Assembly (NCBI RefSeq): GCF_002210435.1
Contig: NZ_MZMV01000023.1
Location: 43,434-107,433 of the forward strand
Reading direction: 5' to 3'
Length of the DNA stretch: 64,000 nt
Source: Micromonospora wenchangensis
GTDB lineage: Bacteria > Actinomycetota > Actinomycetes > Mycobacteriales > Micromonosporaceae
The notes below the pieces were generated by a model. That model was given only the letters and a program-made list of their open reading frames with translations, did not search any database and was not told the origin of the DNA. Each line of letters opens with the position of its first letter. Positions within the stretch are counted from its first letter, which is position 1. The position numbers and the translations under genes were made by a program. This document shows positions 43,039-51,674 of the stretch, piece after piece.

Positions 43039-43574
43039 CCCGCCACCCCCGGCCGGGCGGCGGTCTCGACCACCGCTCGGACGATCGCCGGGTACGCCCC
43101 GCAGCGACACAGGTTGCCGCTCATCCGCTCGCGCACCTCCGCCTCGTCCAGTTCCGGCGCGGCGTGCGGCGCGTCGTCGACGGTGACGGCGCTCGGCCAG
43201 CCGGCCGCGTGCTCGGCGAGCATCCCGACCGCCGAGCAGATCTGCCCCGGGGTGCAGAAACCGCACTGGAAGCCGTCCAGGCGCACGAACGCCTCCTGGA
43301 TCGGCTGTAGCCGGCCCCCGACGGCCAGCCCCTCGACGGTGGTGATCGCGGCGGCATCGGCGGCGACCGCGAGGATCAGACAGGAGACCACCCGCCGGCC
43401 GTCACGCAGCACCGTGCAGGCACCGCACTGCCCGTGGTCGCACCCCTTCTTCGGCCCGGTGAGGTCCAGGTCGTCCCTCAGCACGTCGAGCAGCGTCCGA
43501 CGGTTGTCCACCGACAGCCGGTGAGTCACGTCGTTCACCAGCAGCGATATCGTGCTGTGTGTCTGATCGGTCAT
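43035..43574 (-). CDS. 2Fe-2S subunit of molybdenum hydroxylase
   Basis: The 179-residue protein carries two 2Fe-2S clusters: a plant ferredoxin-type set (C45, C50, C53, C65 in KKGCDHGQCGACTVL and VVSC) and an alpha-helical set (C104, C107, C156, C158 in CGFCTPGQ and NLCRCGAYP). It is a CoxS/YagT-like electron carrier for the enzyme complex. No Tat signal is present, unlike periplasmic PaoA/YagT. ATG 43574 has GGGAAG about 8 bp upstream; GTG 43583 would add three residues. It is the first gene of the Mo hydroxylase operon. Confidence 0.92.
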   Translation of the reverse strand: MTDQTHSTISLLVNDVTHRLSVDNRRTLLDVLRDDLDLTGPKKGCDHGQCGACTVLRDGRRVVSCLILAVAADAAAITTVEGLAVGGRLQPIQEAFVRLDGFQCGFCTPGQICSAVGMLAEHAAGWPSAVTVDDAPHAAPELDEAEVRERMSGNLCRCGAYPAIVRAVVETAARPGVAG

Positions 43575-43636
43575 CGTCGTCACTTCCCGCTGATTGAATT
43601 CGGGTATCGCGTCTTTTGGAAGAAGAGTTCAGGTAA

Positions 43637-44920
43637 TCAGTTGTCGGGGGCGATATCGATCTCGATCCTCGCGATTCCTTGCTCGATCCTGCGCGGTTCC
43701 GGTCCGCCGACGACCGCCGCCACGTCGCCCGACATGACCGACGGACGTGGATTCCGACGGTGCCGGCGGGTCTCGACGACGATCAGGACGGTCAGGACGG
43801 CGACCAGCCCGGCCAGGCCGGCCATCGGCGCGAGCACGGCGGCAGCGGGACCGGCGGCGGCGAGCACACCTGCCGTCACCAGACGCGGCAGGCTCGTCGC
43901 GCGGTGCACGAGCCGTTCGAACAGCAGGTGACCGGCCAGGTAGAGGGCCGCGCCGCCGTAGAGGGACAGGGCGTAGAAGGCACCCAACGGCCCGGTCTCG
44001 TCGGCGTTGGCCACCACACCCTCCACCCCCAGCGCGGTGAGCACGATCCCGGCGACCAGGGGGAAGTGACCGTAGGTGTACGCGTCAACGGCCAGGCTGA
44101 CCCGGGCGGCGTCGTGCGCGGCGACGAGGCGACGCCGGGCCGCGGGCGCCACCACGTCGAAGTACAGCCACCACAGGCAGACGGCGGTGCCGACGCCGAG
44201 GACGGCGGCGGTCAGCAGCGGCACGCCGACGGGCTGGCCGGCGGCCCCCACCCCGATCGCGACAGTGGACTCACCGAGGGCCAGGATGACGAACAGGCCG
44301 TGCCGTTCGGTGAGGTGCGCCGGACTGTGCAGCCGCCAGGCGCCGCGCCGGGCCGTGAGGTAGATGCCGGCCCAGTCCACCAGCAACGCGACACCGAACA
44401 GCAGCACCTGGGCCCAGCCACCCAACAGCGCCCCGCAGAGCAGCAGCGCCGCGCCGACCAGCAGGGGCGGCCAGGTGACCGCGATCTGTTGCCGCAACCC
44501 GGCGTCCCCGGTCGCGGCCACCGCGTAGACCGCGAGGTGCACCCACCGGACGAGCAGGTAGGCGCAGACCAGGACGACCGGTCCGGGCAGGCCGCCCGGA
44601 GCGTCCCGCCAGGCCTCGGGAACGGCCAGAGCGACCACGAACATCGCCGCCATCGCGCCGACCATTCCCGCCCGCAGCAGGCCCTCGTCGGCACGGGAGT
44701 GGTTGCCCAGCCAGGTGTAGCCGGACCACGTGCCCCACAGCAGGGCGAGGACCAGCAGACCCCGCAGGACACCGTACGGGCTGTGCTCGTGGGCCAGGTA
44801 GGCGGTGATCTGGGTCGTCGCGAAGACGTAGACGAGGTCGAAGAACAGCTCGAACGGCGTCGCGCGGTGGTCCTCGCCGACCGGGCGTACGGCCGGATCG
44901 GACCCCTGCCGCTTCCCCAT
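43637..44920 (-). CDS. Low-temperature-requirement A (LtrA) family membrane protein
   Basis: The 427-residue protein has about ten or eleven membrane helices and the family start TPFELFFDLVYVFATTQITA, with HLTERHGLFVILALGES in the middle, both LtrA hallmarks. The role of LtrA is not well defined. ATG 44920 has AGGAGGA about 6 bp upstream; the frame is open further upstream but inside the methyltransferase gene. It is the last gene of a four-gene group (ABM, esterase, methyltransferase, LtrA) and is followed 62 bp later by the 2Fe-2S subunit. Confidence 0.88.
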   Translation of the reverse strand: MGKRQGSDPAVRPVGEDHRATPFELFFDLVYVFATTQITAYLAHEHSPYGVLRGLLVLALLWGTWSGYTWLGNHSRADEGLLRAGMVGAMAAMFVVALAVPEAWRDAPGGLPGPVVLVCAYLLVRWVHLAVYAVAATGDAGLRQQIAVTWPPLLVGAALLLCGALLGGWAQVLLFGVALLVDWAGIYLTARRGAWRLHSPAHLTERHGLFVILALGESTVAIGVGAAGQPVGVPLLTAAVLGVGTAVCLWWLYFDVVAPAARRRLVAAHDAARVSLAVDAYTYGHFPLVAGIVLTALGVEGVVANADETGPLGAFYALSLYGGAALYLAGHLLFERLVHRATSLPRLVTAGVLAAAGPAAAVLAPMAGLAGLVAVLTVLIVVETRRHRRNPRPSVMSGDVAAVVGGPEPRRIEQGIARIEIDIAPDN

Positions 44921-44949
44921 GGCCGGTCCTCCTCTCGGTGTCTCGTCGC

Positions 44950-45579
44950 TCAGCGGGCCAGGGACACCAGCGTGCGCCCGCGCGCCGCGACCCGGGGTCG
45001 CCGGCAGAAGTACACGAACGCCGGCGGTAGGTTCGCCCACACGGTGCGACAGGTCACGACCTCCTCGAACCGGTCGCCCAGCGCCCGCCGCAGTCGCCGG
45101 GCGGGCGGGGCCCAGCGGGCGAGCGTGTAGCCGAACGTGGTGAACGCCCCGTCCGGGGTGAGCGCGTCGGTGACGGCCTGCAGCAGTTCGTCCTGCTGGT
45201 TCCCGGCGAACGCCGCCCACGGCAGGCCGCTCACGATCACGTCCGCCCGGCGGTGACCCCGCCCGGCGAGCACCTCGCCGAGGTCGCGGGCGTCGGCCAC
45301 GGCGACGTCCAGGCGCGGGTACCGGGTGGCCAGCAGGCCCGCGAACCGCCCGTTGACCTCGACCGCGAGGTGGTGGCCCCGGCCGGCGAGCCGGCGCTGG
45401 ATGGCGGCCGTGAACGCTCCGGTGCCGGGGCCGAGTTCGACGACCAGCGGCTCGCCGACGGCGGGCACGGGTGCGGTGACGAGGTCGGCCAGCGGTCCGC
45501 CGCTGGGGGCGACCGCGGCGACGGTGAACGGGTCACGGAGGAACTCGCGCAGGAACTGCGCCCGGTGGTTGTCGCTCAT
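44950..45579 (-). CDS. Phospholipid N-methyltransferase/KsgA-like methyltransferase
   Basis: The 209-residue protein has a class I SAM motif, VVELGPGTGAFTAAI (about 45-59), and AVADARDLGE; the substrate-side motif VSGLPW (rather than NPPY) resembles phosphatidylethanolamine N-methyltransferase-like (PmtA) proteins. It starts SDNHRAQFLREFLRDP, as in this family. The exact substrate is uncertain (lipid, rRNA or small molecule). The ATG at 45579 overlaps the esterase stop by 4 bp, so the two are coupled. Confidence 0.8.
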   Translation of the reverse strand: MSDNHRAQFLREFLRDPFTVAAVAPSGGPLADLVTAPVPAVGEPLVVELGPGTGAFTAAIQRRLAGRGHHLAVEVNGRFAGLLATRYPRLDVAVADARDLGEVLAGRGHRRADVIVSGLPWAAFAGNQQDELLQAVTDALTPDGAFTTFGYTLARWAPPARRLRRALGDRFEEVVTCRTVWANLPPAFVYFCRRPRVAARGRTLVSLAR

Positions 45580-46562
45580 CGCCCGGCCCGCCCGGCGGTC
45601 TGCGGTCGTGGGGTCAGGACCCGGGCGAGCCAGTCGGTGCGGGCGCGGCGGGCCTGGGCCGAGATCAGCGCCTGCGGGTACAGGGCGTCGAACCCGTGGC
45701 AGCCACCCGCCCAGACGTGCAGCTCGGCCTGGCCGCCGGCGGCCCAGACGCGGGTGGCGTAGGTGACGGCTTCGTCGCGGAACACCTCGGCGGTGCCGGC
45801 GTCGACGTAGGTGTCCGGGAGGCCGGACAGGTCGCCGGCCGTCGCGGGAGAGACGTGAGCGGGTACGGCGTCGTCGGCCAGGTCACCGAGGACCGACCGC
45901 CAGCCGAACTCGTTCATCTCGCGGGTCCACACGCCGGGCTCGCCGGCGTACTGGCGGCTGGAGGTGGTGTCGTTGTGGTGGTCGAGCATGGGGCAGATCA
46001 GCACCTGGGCGGCGAGCGGCGGGCCGCCGCGGTCGCGGGCCAGCAGGGCGATCCCGGCGGTGAGGCCGCCACCGGCGCTGACCCCGGCGACGATGATCCG
46101 GCCCGGGTCGACGCCCAGCTCGTCGGCGTGCCCGGCCACCCACAGCAGACCGAGGTAGCAGTCGTCGACCAGGCTGGTGCCGGTGGCCTCCGGCGCCAGC
46201 CGGTAGTCCACGGAGACCACGACGGCACCGAACAGGTCGAGCCACTCCAGAGGGATGTCGAGCTGGGAGAAGCGGTCGCCCATCACCATCCCGCCGCCGT
46301 GCATCCAGTAGACGCACGGGGCCGGGGCGGTGTGGTCCTGGCCGGCGGGGCTGAAGACGGACAGCGGGATGTCCGCGCCGTCGGCGCCGGCGATGCTGAC
46401 CTCGCGCCGGTCGATCGCCCGCCCTTCGAGCAGCGGCTCCACGGGCATCGACGAGAACTGCCGGATCTGCGGGAGCACCTCGCGGTTGAGTTCGGGCACG
46501 AGCGGCAGGTCGGCGAGCAGCGCGCGCAACTCGGGGTCGAGAGGGGGACGTGTCAGTGCCAT
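45576..46562 (-). CDS. Hormone-sensitive lipase-type esterase
   Basis: The 328-residue alpha/beta hydrolase has the HSL-family oxyanion motif HGGG (88-91), the nucleophile elbow GVSAGGG with Ser162, and a late CHGFD with the catalytic His; the acid lies in YVDAGTAEVF. It hydrolyses esters in the cytoplasm, without signal peptide. ATG 46562 is chosen from family length; the frame extends upstream to 47168. It lies 53 bp after the ABM monooxygenase and overlaps the methyltransferase by 4 bp, suggesting an operon. Confidence 0.9.
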   Translation of the reverse strand: MALTRPPLDPELRALLADLPLVPELNREVLPQIRQFSSMPVEPLLEGRAIDRREVSIAGADGADIPLSVFSPAGQDHTAPAPCVYWMHGGGMVMGDRFSQLDIPLEWLDLFGAVVVSVDYRLAPEATGTSLVDDCYLGLLWVAGHADELGVDPGRIIVAGVSAGGGLTAGIALLARDRGGPPLAAQVLICPMLDHHNDTTSSRQYAGEPGVWTREMNEFGWRSVLGDLADDAVPAHVSPATAGDLSGLPDTYVDAGTAEVFRDEAVTYATRVWAAGGQAELHVWAGGCHGFDALYPQALISAQARRARTDWLARVLTPRPQTAGRAGR

Positions 46563-46615
46563 GCGGGGTTTCCTGTTCGTGTTCGGTGCGCGGGGGCGGA
46601 TGTCCGTGCCGGATC

Positions 46616-46921
46616 TCAGATGGCGGCCTTGCCACCGATCGGCACCTCGTCGAGGTAGGCCGGCTCGCCGGCGATCAGCGGCTGGAGCCGGGTCACCAGG
46701 GCCTGCGCCTCGTCGGTGGCGAAGAACCGGTGATGCGCATCCTGGGTCGTCCAGCCCTCGGTGACGTGGACGACGTCGGAGTCGGCGGCGGATCGGCCGA
46801 TCAGGAAGACGACACAGTCCTCGTTCGCCAACGACGGCGAGGCGAGCAGGAAGTCGACCAGTTCGTCGCCCCTGCCGGGGCGGGCGGTCATGGTGGCGTG
46901 GAAGCCGTAGCCTGCGGTCAT
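46616..46921 (-). CDS. ABM-domain (antibiotic biosynthesis monooxygenase-like) protein
   Basis: The 101-residue protein has the ferredoxin-like ABM fold pattern: TMTARPGRGDELVDFLLA, then VFLIGRSAADSDVVHVTEGW, and HHRFFATDEAQALV. Such proteins are cofactor-free monooxygenases, haem-degrading enzymes or dimeric accessory proteins. ATG 46921 has AGGAGA about 8 bp upstream. It is first in the probable operon with the esterase, methyltransferase and LtrA. A specific substrate is not known. Confidence 0.85.
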   Translation of the reverse strand: MTAGYGFHATMTARPGRGDELVDFLLASPSLANEDCVVFLIGRSAADSDVVHVTEGWTTQDAHHRFFATDEAQALVTRLQPLIAGEPAYLDEVPIGGKAAI

Positions 46922-47239
46922 CGGGCACTCTCCTCGGCGGCTGCCACCGGATGTCGGCGGCGACGGTGTTGCCTGGCTGGGATCCACTCTCGGGGCCGCC
47001 CGGTCGGCCCCCATCAGTCATCCGACTTCCGGGATCCGCGGCGTCGGCGGCCGATGACCTAACCGGTGGTGCTGTAATCGGGCAGGCCGTGGCCGGGCGT
47101 GAGCGGAGTCGCCGGCTCCCACCGCGCCCCGGTGCCCTGGCCCGGGGGCTGCCGGGACCATCCGACACCGGCGCCTCGGCCCCGGGTTAGGTCATTCGAC
47201 AGATGCGCGGGCCGGCCGGCGCGCCGCACCATCGACGGC
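46922..47239. other. 318-bp divergent spacer with a long inverted repeat
   Basis: This spacer separates the ABM gene (minus) from the ferritin-like gene (plus). Besides RBSs it contains ATGACCTAACC and its complement 120 bp apart (listed as a repeat). A frame to 47168 on the minus strand is without family likeness. No confident promoter boxes were found. Confidence 0.5.
47054..47195. repeat. 11-bp inverted repeat ATGACCTAACC ... GGTTAGGTCAT, ends 142 bp apart
   Basis: Exact 11-bp arms at 47054-47064 and 47185-47195 flank GC-rich DNA in the spacer before the ferritin-like gene. This could be a small MITE-like relic or paired regulator sites; no target-site duplication is visible. Confidence 0.5.
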
Positions 47240-47842
47240 GTGACGCCATCAGGACGGGAACACCCCGCATCGCCGCCCACCGTGCTGCGGATGCGCGAGG
47301 TCCGCGACCGGGCCCTGTTCGACCTCGACGACGGGCCGGTCACGCCGTCGAACCGGGTCGACCTGACGGCGGCCACGCGGCTGCTCAACGTGCTGCTGGC
47401 GAGCCTGGTCGTGTCCTCGTTGCAGTACGAGCAGCACGCGCTGGTCGTCCGCGCCCCGGCGTTGCGGCCGCTCGCGGAACTCCTGTTCGCCGGGGCCGAC
47501 CGTGACCGTGGCGACGCCCGGCTGGTCGCGACCCGGATCCGGCAACTCGGGTGCGTCGGCGACTACGACCCACGGCACCTGAGCGCCCGGTCCCGGGTCG
47601 CCTTCCGGGCGTTCCCCGACGGTGACGTCGTCGGCATCGTGACGCAGAACCTCGTGGGGGCACGGATCCTGGTCCAGACGTTGCAGGAGGCGGTGCGCTG
47701 GATCGGCGACGACGACCCCACCACCCGGCGGCTCCTGGAGCGGCTGCTCGAAGCGAAGGAGACGCAGGCCGACGAGCTCAGCGCGCAGTCTGCTCAGCAG
47801 CAGGCGGTGACAGGGCGTCCCGGAGCGCGGCCCGGGACGTGA
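47240..47842 (+). CDS. Dps/ferritin-like protein
   Basis: The roughly 200-residue protein is helical and resembles Dps-type ferritins: LNVLLASLVVSSLQYEQHAL, LRPLAELLFAGADRDRGDA and a late ARILVQTLQEAVRW with LLEAKETQADEL. Conserved Glu/His ligands of the ferroxidase site are not clearly complete (His is largely replaced by Gln in the first helix), so iron binding is uncertain. GTG 47240 is my choice; Met at 47291 is an alternative. Its end overlaps the convergent LuxR-type gene by 65 bp. Confidence 0.6.
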   Translation: MTPSGREHPASPPTVLRMREVRDRALFDLDDGPVTPSNRVDLTAATRLLNVLLASLVVSSLQYEQHALVVRAPALRPLAELLFAGADRDRGDARLVATRIRQLGCVGDYDPRHLSARSRVAFRAFPDGDVVGIVTQNLVGARILVQTLQEAVRWIGDDDPTTRRLLERLLEAKETQADELSAQSAQQQAVTGRPGARPGT

Positions 47843-50543
47843 CGCCCAGCTTGGGGAAGATCCGGTACAGGTGGGCGCCGACGGTCCGGTGCGACAGGTA
47901 CAGGCGCTCGGCGATCTGCTTGTTGGTCATGCCACTCGCCGCCAGTTCGGCGATCTGGCGTTCCTGCGCCGTCAGCGCGGTCAGGTCACCCCGTTGCCGT
48001 GGGGGCGGTCGATAGCCGCAGGCGCGCAGTTCCCCCTCCACCCGGGCGAGCCAGGGTTCGGCCGCCATGGCGGCGAATCCGTCGCGTGCGGCGAGCAGGT
48101 GCCGGCGGGCCTCCACCGGCGACCGGGTCCGCCGCAGCCTCTCCCCGAGAGCCAACCGCACCCGGGACCCGTCGAACAGCCAGCGTCGGGTCGCGGGGTC
48201 GGCCAGCAGGGTCTCCAGGTGGGTCACCGACTCGTCGTCGTCGCGAACGACGGCCTCGGCGCCGGCCTGGAGCAGGGCCGTCCGGGACGACAGGCCAGCC
48301 ACGTCCGCGTCGCGCATCGCCCGGACGTGGGCCCGGGCCTCGGCCGTACGACCGGTGCGGACGGCCACCTCGACCAGGTCGAACATGACCCAGGTGCAGT
48401 GCGGCACATGGGAGGCGAGCACGCCGGGCGGGCTCATCGCGGCGGCGTACCCGAAGGCGGCGTCGTAGTCGCCCTGCCCGAGGGCGGCGAGGACCCGGGG
48501 ATGCTGCGCGAACAACGCCGCGGCGGCGACGCCCCGGGGCAGCGCCCAGTGGGTGATCTCGTCGGCGAGCGCGTACGCCTCGGCGAACCGTCCCCGCCCG
48601 GCGGCCAGGATCGCCCGGTTGTACCGGAAGTACCACGCGAAGAACGAGAAGCCGCTGGTGTCGCAGGTCCGCTGGCCCTCCTCGGCGAGTTCCTCGGCCT
48701 CGTCCCACCGGCCCGTCAGGAAGTCGTCGAGGCACAGGTGCATCAGGGCCCCGAGGTGCCGGCGGGGCGCACCGCCGTCGCGCCCGTGCCGGACGAGCTG
48801 CCAGGACGCCTCCCGCGAGTCGCCGAGACGGTCGAGATACACCGAGGCGGTGCCGATCCGCATGACGCGGGCGGGGTCGGCGTCGTCGGTCAGCGTCCGG
48901 AGCACCGCGTCGATCCGGTGCAGCGCCGCCTTCCCGGTACGCACCGGGTCGGCGAAACTGTCGCTCGCCAACGCGAGCACGTCCGGCGGCCGGGGCCGGA
49001 TCCGGCGCAGCGCCGTGAAGAACGGCACCCAGTGTTGCGGGGTGCTGCCGTACCAGCACAGCAGCAGCAGGGTGTGCATGGCCTCGACGAGCGCCGGATC
49101 GTCGGCCCGGTAGCCGTGGTCCCCGGTCTCGATGGCCCCCGCCAACAGCCGGTGGGCGGTGCTCACGTCACCGTCCCCGTTGATCATGAGGAAGGCGGTC
49201 GCGTTGGCCGCGTGCAGGGAACCGACGGAGTCGGGAGCCGCCCGACGCGCGTCGGTCAGCAGGATCTTCGCGTCGTCGATGGTGCCGCTGGCCTCCGCGC
49301 CGATGTACGCGGCCTCGGCGAGCCGCCGTCCCCGACCGGCGCTCGTGGCGCTCAGCTCGGCGGCGCGGACCAGGGCCGCCACCGCCGCGAACCCGTCCCC
49401 ACGGCGCATCACCCGGTGCGCCGCGTCCTCGAGGATCTGCGCCACCGCCTCGTCCGGGCCGACGGCCGCCGCCGCGAGGTGCCAGGCGCGACGCTCCTCG
49501 TCGTCGACCAGGGCTCCGGCGAGGGCGACGTGCGCGCCGCGACGCTCCTCGTGGGTGGACATGGCCACGATCGCCGACCGGATCAGCGGATGCCGGAACG
49601 CGATCCGGGCCGTGGCGTCGTCCACCCGTACCAGTTGCGCCCGCTCGGCGGGGGCCAGGTCGGCCAGGCTGGGTCGGTCGGGCAGCGCGGCCCGGAGCAC
49701 CCCGACGTCGCCGGTGCCCTCGAAGGTGGCGAGCAACAGCACCTGCCGGGTCGCCTCGGGCAGCCCGGTCAACCGGGCCGCGAAGATCGCCTGGAGGCGG
49801 TCGCTGAGGGGAACCACCTCGGGGTGCGTCTGCGTGCGCCGCACGGAACCCAGCAGCGCGGCGGGCAACTCCATCAGCGCGAGGGGGTTGCCCTGGGCGA
49901 GGTCGAGCAGGCGGCGGCGTACCCGTGCCGGCAACTGCGGGTGGCGGACGTCGACCAGCCGCCCCGCCGACTCGTCGTCGAGCGGCCCGACGACGTGCTC
50001 GGACAGCCCCCGCAGGTCGAGGAAGCTCACCGATCCCGTCCTGGTCGACGCCAGCAGCCCGGCCCGGCGGCCCGCCAGCCGCCGGGCGACGAAGCCGAGG
50101 ACGACGGCGCTGGCCCGGTCGAGCCAGTGCACGTCGTCGACCACCAGCACGACCGGCCCGTCGGTGGTCAGCTCGGTGACGAGCAGCAGCGCGGCGTTGC
50201 AGACCAGCAGGACGTCCGGGGGCGCGCCGACGCCGAACCCGAGCGCCACCGACAGCGCCTCGCGCGGCCCGGGCGGGAGGCGGTCGAGGGCCGCGTACGC
50301 GGGTAGCAGCAGCTGGTGCAGGCCGGAGTAGCTGACGTCGGCCTCGAACTCCGACCCGGACGCCCGCAGCACGCGCATCCCGCCGGCGAGGGCGAGTTCC
50401 GACGCGGCGGTCATCAGGGAGGACTTGCCGACCCCCGGCTCGCCGCAGATCAGCCGCGCGCCGCCGCCCTGGCGCACCCCGTCGAGGAACCCGGCGAGTT
50501 GCGCCAGGTCGTCGTGGCGTCCGAACAGTTCGCTTCCGGCCAC
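47778..50543 (-). CDS. LuxR-family regulator with AAA ATPase domain (LAL type)
   Basis: The 921-residue protein has an N-terminal P-loop ATPase (Walker A GEPGVGKS, 34-41; Walker B-like VVLVVDDVHWLD near 130), a long helical repeat middle and a C-terminal LuxR helix-turn-helix (about 855-915; LTAQERQIAELAASGMTNKQ then HRTVGAHLYRIFPKLGV). It is a second LAL/MalT-type activator in this window, not closely similar in its ATPase loop to the first. The start is GTG 50543. It lies downstream of an AraC gene on the same strand, and its 3' end overlaps the ferritin-like gene by 65 bp. The ligand and targets are unknown. Confidence 0.92.
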   Translation of the reverse strand: MAGSELFGRHDDLAQLAGFLDGVRQGGGARLICGEPGVGKSSLMTAASELALAGGMRVLRASGSEFEADVSYSGLHQLLLPAYAALDRLPPGPREALSVALGFGVGAPPDVLLVCNAALLLVTELTTDGPVVLVVDDVHWLDRASAVVLGFVARRLAGRRAGLLASTRTGSVSFLDLRGLSEHVVGPLDDESAGRLVDVRHPQLPARVRRRLLDLAQGNPLALMELPAALLGSVRRTQTHPEVVPLSDRLQAIFAARLTGLPEATRQVLLLATFEGTGDVGVLRAALPDRPSLADLAPAERAQLVRVDDATARIAFRHPLIRSAIVAMSTHEERRGAHVALAGALVDDEERRAWHLAAAAVGPDEAVAQILEDAAHRVMRRGDGFAAVAALVRAAELSATSAGRGRRLAEAAYIGAEASGTIDDAKILLTDARRAAPDSVGSLHAANATAFLMINGDGDVSTAHRLLAGAIETGDHGYRADDPALVEAMHTLLLLCWYGSTPQHWVPFFTALRRIRPRPPDVLALASDSFADPVRTGKAALHRIDAVLRTLTDDADPARVMRIGTASVYLDRLGDSREASWQLVRHGRDGGAPRRHLGALMHLCLDDFLTGRWDEAEELAEEGQRTCDTSGFSFFAWYFRYNRAILAAGRGRFAEAYALADEITHWALPRGVAAAALFAQHPRVLAALGQGDYDAAFGYAAAMSPPGVLASHVPHCTWVMFDLVEVAVRTGRTAEARAHVRAMRDADVAGLSSRTALLQAGAEAVVRDDDESVTHLETLLADPATRRWLFDGSRVRLALGERLRRTRSPVEARRHLLAARDGFAAMAAEPWLARVEGELRACGYRPPPRQRGDLTALTAQERQIAELAASGMTNKQIAERLYLSHRTVGAHLYRIFPKLGVTSRAALRDALSPPAAEQTAR

Positions 50544-50684
50544 CCGTACCTCACGCGCCCGTCGTTGTCCGTCGACCCGCGGCCGACCTCGCCCCTGTGT
50601 CCGGGCAGGCTACCGGGGTGTTCCGCCACCGGGATCGTCCGTCGCGCAGTCAGGCAGGAACGGGCAAGACAACGCGAGTTCTCG

Positions 50685-51602
50685 TCAACTGTCGCGCGAC
50701 GCGGCCCGCGTGGCGGTCCGGGCGTGCAGGCGGACCGCGTCCTGGCGGGGCGGGCCCCCGAACTGCCGGCGGTACTCGCGGCTGAACTGTGCGGCGCTCT
50801 CGTAGCCGACGCTGCGGCTGACCCCGGCGACGTCGCCGGGGTTGGCGGCGAGCAGCAGCCTGGCGTGTTGCAGGCGGATCTGCTTCTGGTACTGGATCGG
50901 GCTCATCGAGGTGACGGCCTGGAAGTTGCGGTGGAACGAGGAGACGCTCATCCCCGCCCGCTGCGCGACGTCCTCGACCCGGAACGGCTGCGCGTAGTTG
51001 TCGCGGATCCACTGGACGGCCCGGGCGACGTGGCTGAGGCTGCTGTCGGGCAGGCCGAACTGGCGCAGGACGCCGCCCTGCTCGCCGGTGAGCAGCCGCC
51101 AGATGATCTCCCGCTTGATCAGGGGCGCGAGCATGGGAATGTCGCGGGGCTGGTCGAGCAGGCGCAGCAGCCGGACGGCGGCGTCGAGCAGCTCGACGGG
51201 GGCTCTGCTGACGGTCAGGCCGGTTGGTGGACGGGGGGCGGGTGCCGGCAGGCCCGCCGGGTCCGCCTGGAGCAGCACCTCGGCGACAGCGGCCGGGTGG
51301 AGGGTCAGGCCGAAGCCCAATGCCGGCTCCTGCGGGCTGGCCCGGGCGAAGTACGCGGTCACCGGCAGGTCGATCGAGGCGACGAGGTACTCGCCTGCCT
51401 GGTACTCGTACACCCGGTCGCCGAGCGCGAACCGCTTCGTGCCCTGGGCGACGAGGGCCAGCACCCGGCCGTAGGTGGTCGGCGTCGGCGGGGTGGGCCG
51501 GTCGGCGCGGAAGATGCGGACGTCGGCGATGCCGGTGCCCAGGTCGGGCCGAGCGTGCCGGGCCAGCAGAACACGCAACTCGTCGAGCGGCATGCCCACC
51601 AT
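50685..51602 (-). CDS. AraC-family regulator (AraC_N type)
   Basis: The 305-residue product has an N-terminal cupin-like AraC_N domain (about 30-190; YGRVLALVAQGTKRFALGDR and YEYQAGEYLVASIDLP) and a C-terminal pair of helix-turn-helix motifs (about 210-300; FRVEDVAQRAGMSVSSFHRN and FQAVTSMSPIQYQKQIRL). Such proteins often control adjacent oxidoreductases. ATG 51602 is used; ATG 51593 (MPLDELR) is equally plausible. The nearest enzyme genes are divergent or several genes away, so the target is not obvious. Confidence 0.88.
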   Translation of the reverse strand: MVGMPLDELRVLLARHARPDLGTGIADVRIFRADRPTPPTPTTYGRVLALVAQGTKRFALGDRVYEYQAGEYLVASIDLPVTAYFARASPQEPALGFGLTLHPAAVAEVLLQADPAGLPAPAPRPPTGLTVSRAPVELLDAAVRLLRLLDQPRDIPMLAPLIKREIIWRLLTGEQGGVLRQFGLPDSSLSHVARAVQWIRDNYAQPFRVEDVAQRAGMSVSSFHRNFQAVTSMSPIQYQKQIRLQHARLLLAANPGDVAGVSRSVGYESAAQFSREYRRQFGGPPRQDAVRLHARTATRAASRDS

Positions 51603-51674
51603 TCAAGCACCGCGACCGGCGGGCCCCGGGCAAAGGTCGCCGCCGGTGGCCGCCCCGAGGTCGATCGCGCGCCG

